DNA of 53,764 bases from NCBI GenBank assembly GCA_005887895.1, contig VBPC01000170.1, forward strand, positions 1-53,764, read 5' to 3'. Below, in pieces: positions 40,961 through 48,666 of this stretch; the stretch's first letter is position 1; every line of letters begins with the position of its first letter. Below the pieces are notes generated by a model. It was not told where the DNA came from and did not search any database. It saw only the letters and a program-made list of their open reading frames with translations. The position numbers and the translations under genes were made by a program. The DNA comes from Candidatus Rokuibacteriota bacterium. Its GTDB lineage: Bacteria; Methylomirabilota; Methylomirabilia; Rokubacteriales; CSP1-6.

Positions 40961-41055
40961 GGGGGGCTTCGCCCCCCATACGTCCTCGGAGGGGGTCTCG
41001 ATGGCCCCCTCCGATACCTCCCCCAGACCAAGGATTGCGCCGGCAAAGCCGGCGC
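40961..41055. repeat. Three successive GC hairpins after the AAA/VWA operon (diverged repeat copy)
   Basis: GGGGGGC-TTC-GCCCCCC (40961-40977), TCGGAGGGGG...CCCCCTCCGA (40986-41014) and GCGCCGGC-AAA-GCCGGCGC (41037-41055) lie between a rightward operon end and a leftward gene end. The last hairpin and the GGxCCCC-type second one resemble the two halves of the dispersed repeat. They could act as bidirectional terminators, though no T-tract follows. Confidence 0.5.
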
Positions 41056-41083
41056 TCGACAGCGCCCGGTCGAAGGGGAGCGG

Positions 41084-41290
41084 CTAGAGCTCGGGGATGG
41101 TATCGGGGCGGTCGGCGATGACCGCAGTGCTGGCCGCTTGGTCCGCGGCCGCGAGGGGGCCGGGCGGCGGTGCGACGGCCGTCGGCCCTGTCACACGTGG
41201 CGCGCCCATGGCGGCCGCGCCCGTCAACGTGATCGACAGCACCAGCCCCAGGCCTCCGACGACGGCGCCCATGGTCTTCCTGGTCACCAT
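41084..41290 (-). CDS. Small exported or membrane protein, unknown
   Basis: ATG 41290, preceded by AGAGGAGGG, encodes 68 residues. There is a basic start and hydrophobic segment (TMGAVVGGLGLVLSITLTGA), then a Pro/Ala-rich tail (RVTGPTAVAPPPGPLAAADQ) ending DTIPEL. It could be a secreted peptide or a single-span membrane protein. I recognise no family. An upstream extension to 41437 is possible in the same frame but has no better start. The 270 bp between this gene and ilvE at 41562 hold only GC-rich sequence and the promoter at 41482. Confidence 0.5.
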   Translation of the reverse strand: MVTRKTMGAVVGGLGLVLSITLTGAAAMGAPRVTGPTAVAPPPGPLAAADQAASTAVIADRPDTIPEL

Positions 41291-41481
41291 GCCCCGGCCC
41301 TCCTCTGTCTTGCGGTGGCTCGGCGAACGATCCATGGCGGCTCGTGCATCGCAACGCGGATGCCAGACCCACGCCCGTCCGGAGCCTTGGCAACTCGCGC
41401 ACTTGGCGCGGAGGGCCGGCGGCCGTCCGGGCAGCACGGCGTCGAGCCCGGCGGGCGAGCGGGCGTCCTGCCCGCTTCGAT

Positions 41482-41510
41482 TTGACTCGCTCGGTTCCCT
41501 CGTCTAGTGT
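41482..41510 (+). promoter_or_regulatory. Sigma70-type promoter of the aminotransferase gene
   Basis: TTGACT (41482-41487), a 17-nt spacer and TAGTGT (41505-41510) form a good promoter about 50 nt before ATG 41562, which has its own GAGG near 41552. Confidence 0.6.
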
Positions 41511-41561
41511 CGGCTCTACGCGACGTCGCGATTCGCACGCCACCACGACAGAGGAGCGGAC

Positions 41562-42485
41562 ATGGCGGACTTCAAGATCTGGATGAACGGCCGGCTCGTG
41601 CCCCAGGAGCAGGCGGTGCTGCCGGTGAACAGCGCGGCGGTCTTCTACGCGACCAACGTCTTCGAGGGCCTGCGTGCCTACTGGAACGAGCGCGACGGCG
41701 AGATGTACGGCTTCCGCCTGGCCGACCACCTCACCCGGCTGCGCGAGTCGATGAAGATGATGCGCTTCACCGTGCCCTACAGCGACGACGACCTGTTCGA
41801 GGCCGTCCGCACGGTCCTGTCCGGCAACGAGGTGCGCGAGGACGTCCACATGCACCTGGTGGCCTACGTGGCCGCGCCGGGACTCGATGCCACCACGCCG
41901 ACCGGGCTCTACATCAACCCGCGCAAGCGGCCGCGCGTGATGGAAGGCAACGGCCTCAAGTGCTGCGTGTCGTCGTGGACGCGCACGTCGGACAACGCCA
42001 TCCCGATCCGGCTCAAGTCCGGCTCCAACTACCAGAACGGCCGGCTCGCCACCCTGCAGGCCAGGGCCGACGGCTACGATCAGCCGATCTTCCTGAACCG
42101 CCACGGTCAGGTCGCCGAGGGCAGCGGCGCGACGTTCTTCATGGTCCGCAAGGGCCGCATCGTGACGCCGACGACCAGCAGCGACATCCTGGAGTCGATC
42201 ACGCGCACGACGCTGATCGAGTACGTCTGCCCCGAGGTCCTCGGCATGGACGTCGTCGAGCGCAGCATCGACCGCACGGAGCTCTACGTCGCCGAGGAGG
42301 CCTTCTTCTGCGGCAGCGGCTACGAGGTCACGCCGATCCTGTCCATCGACCGCTTCCCGCTCGGCAAGGGCGAGGTCGGCCCGGTGACGAAGCGGATCTC
42401 GTCCGCCTACCTCGACCTCGTCCGCGGCGTCGACCGCAAGCACCCGGAGTGGCGCACCCCGACCTACAAGAAGGTGACGCTCTAG
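41562..42485 (+). CDS. ilvE: Branched-chain amino acid aminotransferase (class IV)
   Basis: The 307-residue fold-type IV PLP enzyme has the family start IWMNGRLVPQEQAVLPVNSA, VFEGLRAYWNERDGEMYGFR (substrate-binding region), the PLP lysine in PIRLKSGSNYQNGRLATLQA, EGSGATFFMVRKGRIVTP and SDILESITRTTLIEY. It interconverts Leu/Ile/Val and their 2-oxo acids with glutamate/2-oxoglutarate. Related D-amino-acid or 4-amino-4-deoxychorismate enzymes share the fold, but EGLRAY and the ILESITR block favour IlvE. It has its own promoter and is followed 14 bp later by an LLM oxidoreductase. Confidence 0.9.
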   Translation: MADFKIWMNGRLVPQEQAVLPVNSAAVFYATNVFEGLRAYWNERDGEMYGFRLADHLTRLRESMKMMRFTVPYSDDDLFEAVRTVLSGNEVREDVHMHLVAYVAAPGLDATTPTGLYINPRKRPRVMEGNGLKCCVSSWTRTSDNAIPIRLKSGSNYQNGRLATLQARADGYDQPIFLNRHGQVAEGSGATFFMVRKGRIVTPTTSSDILESITRTTLIEYVCPEVLGMDVVERSIDRTELYVAEEAFFCGSGYEVTPILSIDRFPLGKGEVGPVTKRISSAYLDLVRGVDRKHPEWRTPTYKKVTL

Positions 42486-42499
42486 CGCCGCGCCGCTCG

Positions 42500-43507
42500 G
42501 TGCGATTCGACGTCGGCATCGTCAACAACCAGCCGGTGCCCGATGTCGTTCGGCAGGCCCAGCTCGCCGAGTCGCTGGGCTACGAGACGGTGTGGATCAC
42601 CGACTCGCACCTGATCTGCCGCGAGCTGTGGGTGACGCTCACCGCCTGCGCGCTGGCCACGACGCGCGTCAAGCTCGGCCCCGGCGTCACCGTCCCCCAC
42701 ACCCGCCACTGGTCGGTCGCCGCCAGCGCCATCGCGACGCTGGACGAGCTGGCGCCGGGCCGCCTCGTGCTCGGCATCGGCACCGGGGGCAGCAGCGCCG
42801 AGACGATGGGCGTCAGCGTGCAGGGCGCCGCCCGCGTCGCCACGCTGGAGACGATGACGACGTCCATCCGCCGGCTGCTGACCGGCGGCGGCGCGCCGCT
42901 CGAGAGCGGCGTCGAGAGCCGACTGGCCTGGCTCGGAGAGGCACGGAAGATTCCAATCTACGTGGCGGGCTCGGGCCCGCGGATGCTGGAGGCGGCCGGC
43001 CGCCTCGGCGACGGCGCCATCATGTACACCGGCACCGATCCCGCCATCCTCGAGGCCGGGCTGGCGTGCGTCGCGCGCGGCGCCGCGCAGCAGCAGCGCC
43101 GCCTCGCCGATCTCGACGTCGTGCTGTGGACGCCGACCGCGATCGATCGCGACCGCGCCCGCGCGCGCGATCACGTGCGCGGCCGCGTCGCCTCGGCCAT
43201 GCGCCATCCGCTGCCTGTCACGCTGTCGCCGGAGGATCAGGCCGCCGTGCGGCGGCTCCGCGACGCCTACGACTCCTACCAGCACGCCACCGCCGGCTCG
43301 CGCCACCGTGCGCTGGTGCCCGACCGCTTCGTGGACATGCTGGCGCTGGCCGGCACGCCCGACGAGGTCCGCGAGCAGGTGCAGCGCGTGATGAGCGTGC
43401 CGGCGATCGCGCGGATCATCATCCTGCCGCAGAACCCCGGCCAGGGCTTCCTCGAGCGCGAGGCGATCCTGAGAATGTTCGCCGACGAGGTGATGGCGCG
43501 GCTCTGA
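42500..43507 (+). CDS. LLM-class F420/flavin-dependent oxidoreductase 5
   Basis: The 335-residue TIM-barrel protein starts at GTG 42500 with RFDVGIVNNQPVPDVVRQAQ. It has AESLGYETVWITDSHLICRE, RVKLGPGVTVPHTRHWSVAA, ELAPGRLVLGIGTGGSSAET (an LGIGTGGSS phosphate-binding loop) and IPIYVAGSGPRMLEAAGRLG. The GSGPxMLxxAGxxxDG pattern is close to the F420-dependent methylene-tetrahydromethanopterin-reductase-like branch. It directly follows ilvE and is probably co-transcribed with it. It converges with the HAD gene ending at 43530. Substrate unknown. Confidence 0.88.
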   Translation: MRFDVGIVNNQPVPDVVRQAQLAESLGYETVWITDSHLICRELWVTLTACALATTRVKLGPGVTVPHTRHWSVAASAIATLDELAPGRLVLGIGTGGSSAETMGVSVQGAARVATLETMTTSIRRLLTGGGAPLESGVESRLAWLGEARKIPIYVAGSGPRMLEAAGRLGDGAIMYTGTDPAILEAGLACVARGAAQQQRRLADLDVVLWTPTAIDRDRARARDHVRGRVASAMRHPLPVTLSPEDQAAVRRLRDAYDSYQHATAGSRHRALVPDRFVDMLALAGTPDEVREQVQRVMSVPAIARIIILPQNPGQGFLEREAILRMFADEVMARL

Positions 43508-43529
43508 GCGGCCGCGCGCGGCTGCGCGA

Positions 43530-44189
43530 TCAGTCGGGACATCGAGCCGCGAGCCAGGCGTGGAAATCGCCGGCGTCGGTGAAGAGCGCGTGGGGTTTCG
43601 TCGCCTCCAGCTCCGCGGCGACGGCGCTCGGCGCCCAGGCGGCGGCGATCGGCAGCACCCCGGCCTCGTGCGCGGCCTGCATGTCGGCCACGGCGTCGCC
43701 GACGTAGACGACGCCGGGCGGCGGCACCCGCCACGTGGCGACCACGCGCGCGATCGCCGCCGCCTTCACGATTCCGGTCGGCGAGCCCGTCTCGATGGCG
43801 TCGAAGACACCGTCGACGCCGAACGCCTTCAGCGACATGAGGGTCGTCGGCGACGACTTGCCGGTCACGAGCGCGGTGGGAATCCGTCGCTCGCGCAGCA
43901 CCCTCAGCGCGTCGGCCACCCCGGGAAAGAGGCCCTCACAGAGGGGAAGGTGTCGCTCGTACTCCTCGAGGTATGCGGTGAAGGCCTCCTGCCAGCGCGC
44001 CGGCAGCGCCCGCTGGAACATGCCGTCCTCGCTCGGCCCGAAGCGCGCGCGGATCTCGGTGTCGGTGTACGACGGGCCGCCGAGCCGCTCGAGCGCGCGC
44101 CGGAAGGTCACGAAGCAGATCGGAATGGTGTCGGCCAGCGTGCCGTCGAGGTCGAAGATGGCCCCGGCGATCCGCGGCGCCCCCGTCAC
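43530..44189 (-). CDS. HAD-superfamily phosphatase (phosphoglycolate-phosphatase-like)
   Basis: The 219-residue enzyme has HAD motif I FDLDGTLADTIPICF, a helical cap with ERLGGPSYTDTEIRARFGPS, motif II region PTALVTGKSSPTTL and motif IV VVYVGDAVADMQAAHEAGVL. The catalytic Asp pair (DLD) and acidic motif IV are intact. Closest by pattern to phosphoglycolate phosphatases and pyrophosphatase PpaX-like proteins. Its ATG overlaps the dehydratase stop by 4 bp. Being last in the operon with a PLP lyase, it might remove a phosphorylated by-product; this is inference. Confidence 0.87.
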   Translation of the reverse strand: MTGAPRIAGAIFDLDGTLADTIPICFVTFRRALERLGGPSYTDTEIRARFGPSEDGMFQRALPARWQEAFTAYLEEYERHLPLCEGLFPGVADALRVLRERRIPTALVTGKSSPTTLMSLKAFGVDGVFDAIETGSPTGIVKAAAIARVVATWRVPPPGVVYVGDAVADMQAAHEAGVLPIAAAWAPSAVAAELEATKPHALFTDAGDFHAWLAARCPD

Positions 44190-45118
44190 GAGAACTCCAC
44201 CGCGGTCGTATTGCCGCCGCTGATCACCACGCCGACGCGCTCGCCGGCCACCGGCGCGTAGGCGCCGGCGAGCAGCGCGGCCACCCCCGCGGCGCCGCCC
44301 GGCTCCGCGACGACGCGCAGCGACTCCCAGAGCGACGCCTGACCGTCACGGATGGCGTCATCGCTGACCAGCGCCACGCGCTCGACGTGGGCGCGCGCGA
44401 TGGGGAACATGGCCTCGCCGACCCGGCGGGGCGCCAGCGAGTCGGCGGCGATGCCGCCGGCCGGCGCGTCCACCGGGCGGCCGGCGCGGAGCGCCTCGAA
44501 GAGCGTCGGCGCCGCCTCGGGCTCGACACCGATCACCTTCATCCGTCCTGCACACCACGCGGCGATGCCGCCGATCAGACCGCCGCCACCGACGGGGACC
44601 AGCAGCGTGTCGAGGCGCGGTTGCTGGCGCTCGAGCTCGAGCCCCACCGTGGCCTGGCCGAGCAGCGTCTCGAGCTGGTCGAACGCGTGCACCGGCAGCG
44701 CGCCCGACTCGCGGGCCCACGTCTCGCTGGCCGCCAGCGCGTCGGCGTAGCGGTCGCCACCGACGACCAGCCCGGCGCCGTAGCCCCGGATGCGCGCGAT
44801 CTTCGCCGGCGAGGACACGGTGGGCACGAAGATCCGGGCCGGCACGCCGAGCCGCATGGCCGCGTAGGCGACGGCGGCGCCGTGGTTGCCGCCGGATGCG
44901 GCGACGACGCCGGCGGCGGGGAGCGTGCGGAGCAGCAGGTTGGCGAAGGCGCCGCGCGCCTTGAACGAGCCCGAGTGCTGCAGCGACTCGAGCTTCAGCG
45001 TCAGGGGAAACGCGGCCAGCCCGAGGTCGGCGCCGGTGACCTCGACGACCGGGGTCAGCCGCAGGTGCGGGCGGATCGTCTCGTACGTCTTCTCGACGGT
45101 CGCGCGGTCAACCGTCAC
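44186..45118 (-). CDS. Threonine/serine dehydratase-like PLP enzyme
   Basis: The 310-residue fold-type II PLP enzyme has the cofactor lysine in LESLQHSGSFKARGAFANLL, the Asn loop ASGGNHGAAVAYAAMRLGVP, FVPTVSSPAKIARIRGYGAG and the phosphate-binding glycine loop VPVGGGGLIGGIAAW. The SGSFKxRGA and SGGNHG motifs are those of threonine dehydratase and serine racemase. It lacks the C-terminal ACT regulatory domain of biosynthetic IlvA, so it is of the catabolic/racemase type. It sits in a leftward operon downstream of a molybdopterin oxidoreductase and an unknown protein, and its stop overlaps the HAD gene start. Confidence 0.9.
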   Translation of the reverse strand: MTVDRATVEKTYETIRPHLRLTPVVEVTGADLGLAAFPLTLKLESLQHSGSFKARGAFANLLLRTLPAAGVVAASGGNHGAAVAYAAMRLGVPARIFVPTVSSPAKIARIRGYGAGLVVGGDRYADALAASETWARESGALPVHAFDQLETLLGQATVGLELERQQPRLDTLLVPVGGGGLIGGIAAWCAGRMKVIGVEPEAAPTLFEALRAGRPVDAPAGGIAADSLAPRRVGEAMFPIARAHVERVALVSDDAIRDGQASLWESLRVVAEPGGAAGVAALLAGAYAPVAGERVGVVISGGNTTAVEFS

Positions 45119-45128
45119 GGACGCGCGC

Positions 45129-45710
45129 TCAGCCGCGCGGCTTCACCCATGTCTCCGACCAGGCCAGGCAGGCGCTCGAGCCCTGCCGGTCGCCCCGCTG
45201 CTCGGCCCACACCTGGGCGGTGGCGAAGCGACCATTCAGCTCGAGCTGCGCCGAGCGCGCCGGGAAGAACGTGCTGAACACGCCGATGGGCCGCCCGTTG
45301 GTGCCGGGCGCCATGGTCAGCACGAACGGCTCGATCGTGTCCCACCACGTCATCCGGATGCGATCGCTGGCCGAGGTGATCGTCTCGAACGCGCTCGAGC
45401 GCGCGTCGCCGCCGCGCGAGAACTCGGCGCCGATGATCGGCAGGCCGGTGTCGGCGAACTCCGGGAACAGCAGCGCCTCGATGCTCTTCTGCAGCCAGCG
45501 CGCCACCGCCGGGTTGTCGCCGTACACGCGCGCCTTGCCGTCGGTCAGCTCGGATTTCAGGAACAGGGCGTGGCCGCTGCCGGCCGCGCACCACAGCACG
45601 CGCCAGTGGCTGGCGCGGTCGGCCAGGGTCTTGCCGCCGTCGCGGCTGAGCCGGATGAACGAGTTCTCGCCGGTCATGAGGACGTCGTTGGGATCGACGG
45701 GAGAGGCCAT
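45129..45710 (-). CDS. Conserved-looking hypothetical protein
   Basis: The 193-residue protein starts MASPVDPNDVLMTGENSFIR with LSRDGGKTLADRASHWRVLW, then SIEALLFPEFADTGLPIIGA, TSASDRIRMTWWDTIEPFVL and IGVFSTFFPARSAQLELNGR. The Asp-box-like SRDGGKT is present but only once, so a propeller is unlikely. No signal peptide or membrane segment. I cannot assign a family; the protein has aromatic-rich beta-like segments and a C-terminal SACLAWSETWVKPRG. It lies 20 bp after the molybdopterin oxidoreductase and 10 bp before the dehydratase, so it belongs to the same operon and may be an accessory protein. Confidence 0.6.
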   Translation of the reverse strand: MASPVDPNDVLMTGENSFIRLSRDGGKTLADRASHWRVLWCAAGSGHALFLKSELTDGKARVYGDNPAVARWLQKSIEALLFPEFADTGLPIIGAEFSRGGDARSSAFETITSASDRIRMTWWDTIEPFVLTMAPGTNGRPIGVFSTFFPARSAQLELNGRFATAQVWAEQRGDRQGSSACLAWSETWVKPRG

Positions 45711-45729
45711 CGTGCGCGTGCTCCTGTGC

Positions 45730-47763
45730 TCAGGCGCCGGCGGCCGCGACCTCCACGCGGGCGTCGTTGTAGCAGGCGCCCTCGCAGATGTCGGCGTGGG
45801 TGGCCGGGGCCAGCGCCGAGACGGTTTGTCCGTTGTCGGTGGTACGCATCCAGGCGCCCTTCAGGCTGCACACGACCCCGCGGGGCACCGCGTCGGTGAT
45901 CTTCAGCGGCAGCCGCACCTCGCCGAGGTCGTTCCACACCCGCACCCGCTGGCCGTTGACGAGGCCGCGCGCCCGGGCGTCGTCGGGATGGATCTCGAGC
46001 GGCGGGGTGGCCTCGTCGATCGAGGTGCCGCCGAACGTCGACGTGATGCGCTGGTCGGAGGCCGGCGAGATCAGCGCCAGCGGATAGCGCGAGCCGACCG
46101 GCCGGAACGAGGGCAGCGCCGCCCGGTACTTCTTGTCGAGGTAGGACGAGACCAGCTCGACCTTCCCCGACGGCGTGGCGGGAAAGACGTTCTTGAACAG
46201 GAGGGCGTCCTCGCCGTCGACGGTCATCGCCAGCGCGCGGTCGGTCGGGATCCGGCTGGGCCGCACGCCGCCCAGCCGCGGGTCGGCCGGATCGATGGCG
46301 TCGTCCATCAGCTCGGCGTCGGTCGCCCGGAAGCACGGCTCGGTGTAGCCGAATCGCGCGGCCAGACGGCGGAAGATCTCCGTGTTGGGCAGCGCGTCGC
46401 CCTGGGGCGGGATCACCGGCTCGGCGCGCTGTAGCCAGTGCTGGCCGTAGGCGGCGAAGAGGTCGTCGTGCTCGAAGTGCGAGCAGGCCGGCAGCACGAC
46501 GTCGCAGTAGGCCATGCTGTCGGTCATCGCCACGTCGACGCCGACCGCGAAGAGATCGTCGCGGCCCAGCCCGCGCCGCATCCGGTTCTGGTCGGGATGG
46601 ACGACCAGCGGGTTGTGGTTGTAGATGAAGAGCGCCTTCAGCGGCGGCGCCAGCGTGGCATCGGTCAGGTGCTTGCCGGCGTCCACGATGTTGAGGGTCC
46701 GCGTGCCGGGTGGCACCAGGTCGGGCCGTTGCAGCCGCTGCGGCGTCTTGGAGAACACGTAGCGGGCGCCGTTGACGAGGCCGCCGCCGGCCACCCCGAA
46801 CTTTCCGGCCAGCGCCGGCAGCGCGAAGACCGCCCGGATGCCGCTGCCGCCGTTCTGGTTGCGCTCGAGCCCGTTGCCGACGCTGATCGCCGCCGGCGAC
46901 AGCGTGGCGTACCACTCGGCGAAGCGCGCGATGTCGGCGGCGTCGAGCCCGCACGTCTCGGCGGCGCGCGCCAGCGTCCACGGCCGCGCCAGCGCCATGT
47001 ACTCGTCGAAGCCGGCCACCCAGCGCTCGATGAACGCCCGGTCGAGCGCGCCGCGCCGCTCGAGCTCGGCGGCCAGCGCCCAGCCCAGCACGACGTCGGT
47101 GCCGGGCCGCAGCGGCAGGTGCAGGTCGGCCTGCTCGGCGATCTTGATGCGGCGAGGGTCGACCACGACCAGCTTGCCGCCGGCGCGCCGCACGCGCTGG
47201 ATCAGCGGCGTGATGTGCAGGTTGGACCAGGTGACGTTGTTGCCCCAGGCGACCACGAGCCGCGCCTGCGCGATCTGCTCGGGCCGGATGCCGGGCGCGG
47301 TGCCGAAGGTCCCCAGCCAGGCCTCCGTCCGGATACCGCCGCACAGCGGTCCGCGATCGAGCAGCGTCGCGCCCATGCGATGGAAGAAGCGCAGGTCCAT
47401 CGAGCCACCGGCCAGCAGGCCGTGGGGTCCCGCGTAGTTGAGCGGCATCACCGCCTGTGGGCCGTGCTCGGCGATGATCGCGCTGACCCGCGTGTAGATC
47501 GTGTCGAGCGCCTCGTCCCACGAGATGCGCGCGAAGCGACCGTCGCCCTTGGCCCCGACCCGCTTGAGCGGCGTGCGCAGGCGGCGCTCGCCATGCACGA
47601 ACTCGGGGAACGCGCGCGGCACCTTGGCGCACAGCACGCCGTCGGTGAACGGGTTGGCGCGCGAGCCGCGGATGCCGACGATGCGCGTGTCCTCGACGGT
47701 GACCGTGAGGCTGCAGGTGTCGGGGCAATCGAGGGGGCAGACGCTAGCGTGCTCGGTCTTCAT
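45730..47763 (-). CDS. Molybdopterin oxidoreductase (DMSO-reductase/formate-dehydrogenase family)
   Basis: The 677-residue catalytic subunit has an N-terminal [4Fe-4S] site from C9, C13, C17 (VCPLDCPDTCSL) and C45 (DGVLCAKVPR). A molybdopterin domain follows (SMDLRFFHRMGATLL, LVVAWGNNVTWSNLHITPLI, DPRRIKIAEQADLHLPLRPG, FIYNHNPLVVHPDQNRMRRG), and the C-terminal MopB-binding beta-barrel contains ALISPASDQRITSTFGG and IHPDDARARGLVNGQRVRVW. There is no Tat signal, so it acts in the cytoplasm. Closest in pattern to assimilatory or uncharacterised MopB-type oxidoreductases. ATG 47763 is the natural start; the frame also runs back through the upstream repeat to 47886, which I exclude. It leads a four-gene operon. 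Confidence 0.88.
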   Translation of the reverse strand: MKTEHASVCPLDCPDTCSLTVTVEDTRIVGIRGSRANPFTDGVLCAKVPRAFPEFVHGERRLRTPLKRVGAKGDGRFARISWDEALDTIYTRVSAIIAEHGPQAVMPLNYAGPHGLLAGGSMDLRFFHRMGATLLDRGPLCGGIRTEAWLGTFGTAPGIRPEQIAQARLVVAWGNNVTWSNLHITPLIQRVRRAGGKLVVVDPRRIKIAEQADLHLPLRPGTDVVLGWALAAELERRGALDRAFIERWVAGFDEYMALARPWTLARAAETCGLDAADIARFAEWYATLSPAAISVGNGLERNQNGGSGIRAVFALPALAGKFGVAGGGLVNGARYVFSKTPQRLQRPDLVPPGTRTLNIVDAGKHLTDATLAPPLKALFIYNHNPLVVHPDQNRMRRGLGRDDLFAVGVDVAMTDSMAYCDVVLPACSHFEHDDLFAAYGQHWLQRAEPVIPPQGDALPNTEIFRRLAARFGYTEPCFRATDAELMDDAIDPADPRLGGVRPSRIPTDRALAMTVDGEDALLFKNVFPATPSGKVELVSSYLDKKYRAALPSFRPVGSRYPLALISPASDQRITSTFGGTSIDEATPPLEIHPDDARARGLVNGQRVRVWNDLGEVRLPLKITDAVPRGVVCSLKGAWMRTTDNGQTVSALAPATHADICEGACYNDARVEVAAAGA

Positions 47764-47768
47764 GGCTG

Positions 47769-47843
47769 ATGGGGGGGCCCCGATATGGCCCCCCAAACCC
47801 CCCAACGTTCGAAGCGCCCCGGCCGGGCCGCGGCGCTTCTCTG
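47769..47843 (+). repeat. Intergenic two-hairpin repeat, copy E
   Basis: GATGGGGGGGCCCCGATATG, then GCCCCCCAAACCCCCCAACG and TTCGAAGCGCCCCGGCCGGG with CCGCGGCGCTTCTCTG: the same two inverted repeats in series. It lies just upstream of the molybdopterin oxidoreductase start (47763), so here it is in a 5' region and not only at gene ends. Confidence 0.75.
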
Positions 47844-47919
47844 TCTTTCGGTAGTGTTCATAGGGCTCGACTGTGCCGCCCCCCACCGGGGCCCGTCAAG
47901 TCGAGGATTGGCTGGGTCC

Positions 47920-48597
47920 TCAGGCCAAAATCCGGGCGAGCCACTCCGCGATGTGGACCACCTCGGCGTCGCAGACGGAGTGGGGCATGGGGTACTCGTG
48001 CCACTCGACGCGATAGCCGAGCCGGGCGAGCGTGTCGCGCGCCTGGCGGGCGCGGTCGAGCGGGATGAGCGGATCGTGCGTGCCGTGGGCCATGAAGATC
48101 GGCGTCGCCCGGTTGGCCGCGCTGGCCTCGCCCGGGAGGTGATCGGCGAGCGGCAGGAAGCACGACAACCCCATGAGGCCGGCCAGGCGCTCGGGATGCC
48201 GCAGCCCGGTGTGCAGTGCCATGGCCCCGCCCTGCGAGAAGCCGGCCAGCACGACGCGGTCGGCGGCGATCCCGCGCGATGTCTCGCGCGCGATCAGCGC
48301 CTCGATGCGCGCCTGCGACTCGCGCACGCCGCTCTCGTCCTCGCGGCGCCTGCCGACGTCGTCGCGCACGTCGTACCAGGCGCGCATCACCATGCCACGG
48401 TTGATCGTCACCGGCCGCATGGGCGCGTGCGGGAACACGAAGCGCACCGGCGCGGTCTGCAGACCGAGCGCCGGCACGAGGTCGACGAAATCGTAGCCGT
48501 CGGCGCCGAGCCCGTGCATCCAGAGCACCGCCGCCCGCGGCGACGGCGCCGTCTCGACCTCGAGCGCTTCCAGGAGGTCGCCGGCCATGGACGGCAT
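47920..48597 (-). CDS. Carboxylesterase/phospholipase-type alpha/beta hydrolase
   Basis: The 225-residue enzyme has the carboxylesterase-2 pattern LWMHGLGADGYDFVDLVPAL, FVFPHAPMRPVTINRGMVMR, AWYDV, the nucleophile S121 in LAGFSQGGAMALHTGL, the acid in MAHGTHDPLIPLDRAR and the His in YPMPHSVCDAEV. It matches bacterial acyl-protein-thioesterase/EstB-like serine esterases of about 220 residues. Cytoplasmic. It follows the histidine-kinase gene by about 70 bp on the same strand. The 75 bp before the repeat (47844-47919) show nothing else recognisable. Confidence 0.9.
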   Translation of the reverse strand: MPSMAGDLLEALEVETAPSPRAAVLWMHGLGADGYDFVDLVPALGLQTAPVRFVFPHAPMRPVTINRGMVMRAWYDVRDDVGRRREDESGVRESQARIEALIARETSRGIAADRVVLAGFSQGGAMALHTGLRHPERLAGLMGLSCFLPLADHLPGEASAANRATPIFMAHGTHDPLIPLDRARQARDTLARLGYRVEWHEYPMPHSVCDAEVVHIAEWLARILA

Positions 48598-48666
48598 GCT
48601 ACCGCAGCGGGGGCGCGTCGGGACGGCGGAAGCGCCCGAGGGCTGGTCCGAGACCCAGGCGGCGAC

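Noticed and set aside
23199..47843. Recurring GGGGCC-rich repeats considered as a CRISPR array
   Set aside because: Copies are kilobases apart (one tandem pair only), without regular spacers or cas genes.
47764..47886. N-terminal extension of the molybdopterin oxidoreductase to 47886
   Set aside because: The extension is translated from repeat copy E; the family N-terminus with its first cysteine begins at ATG 47763.
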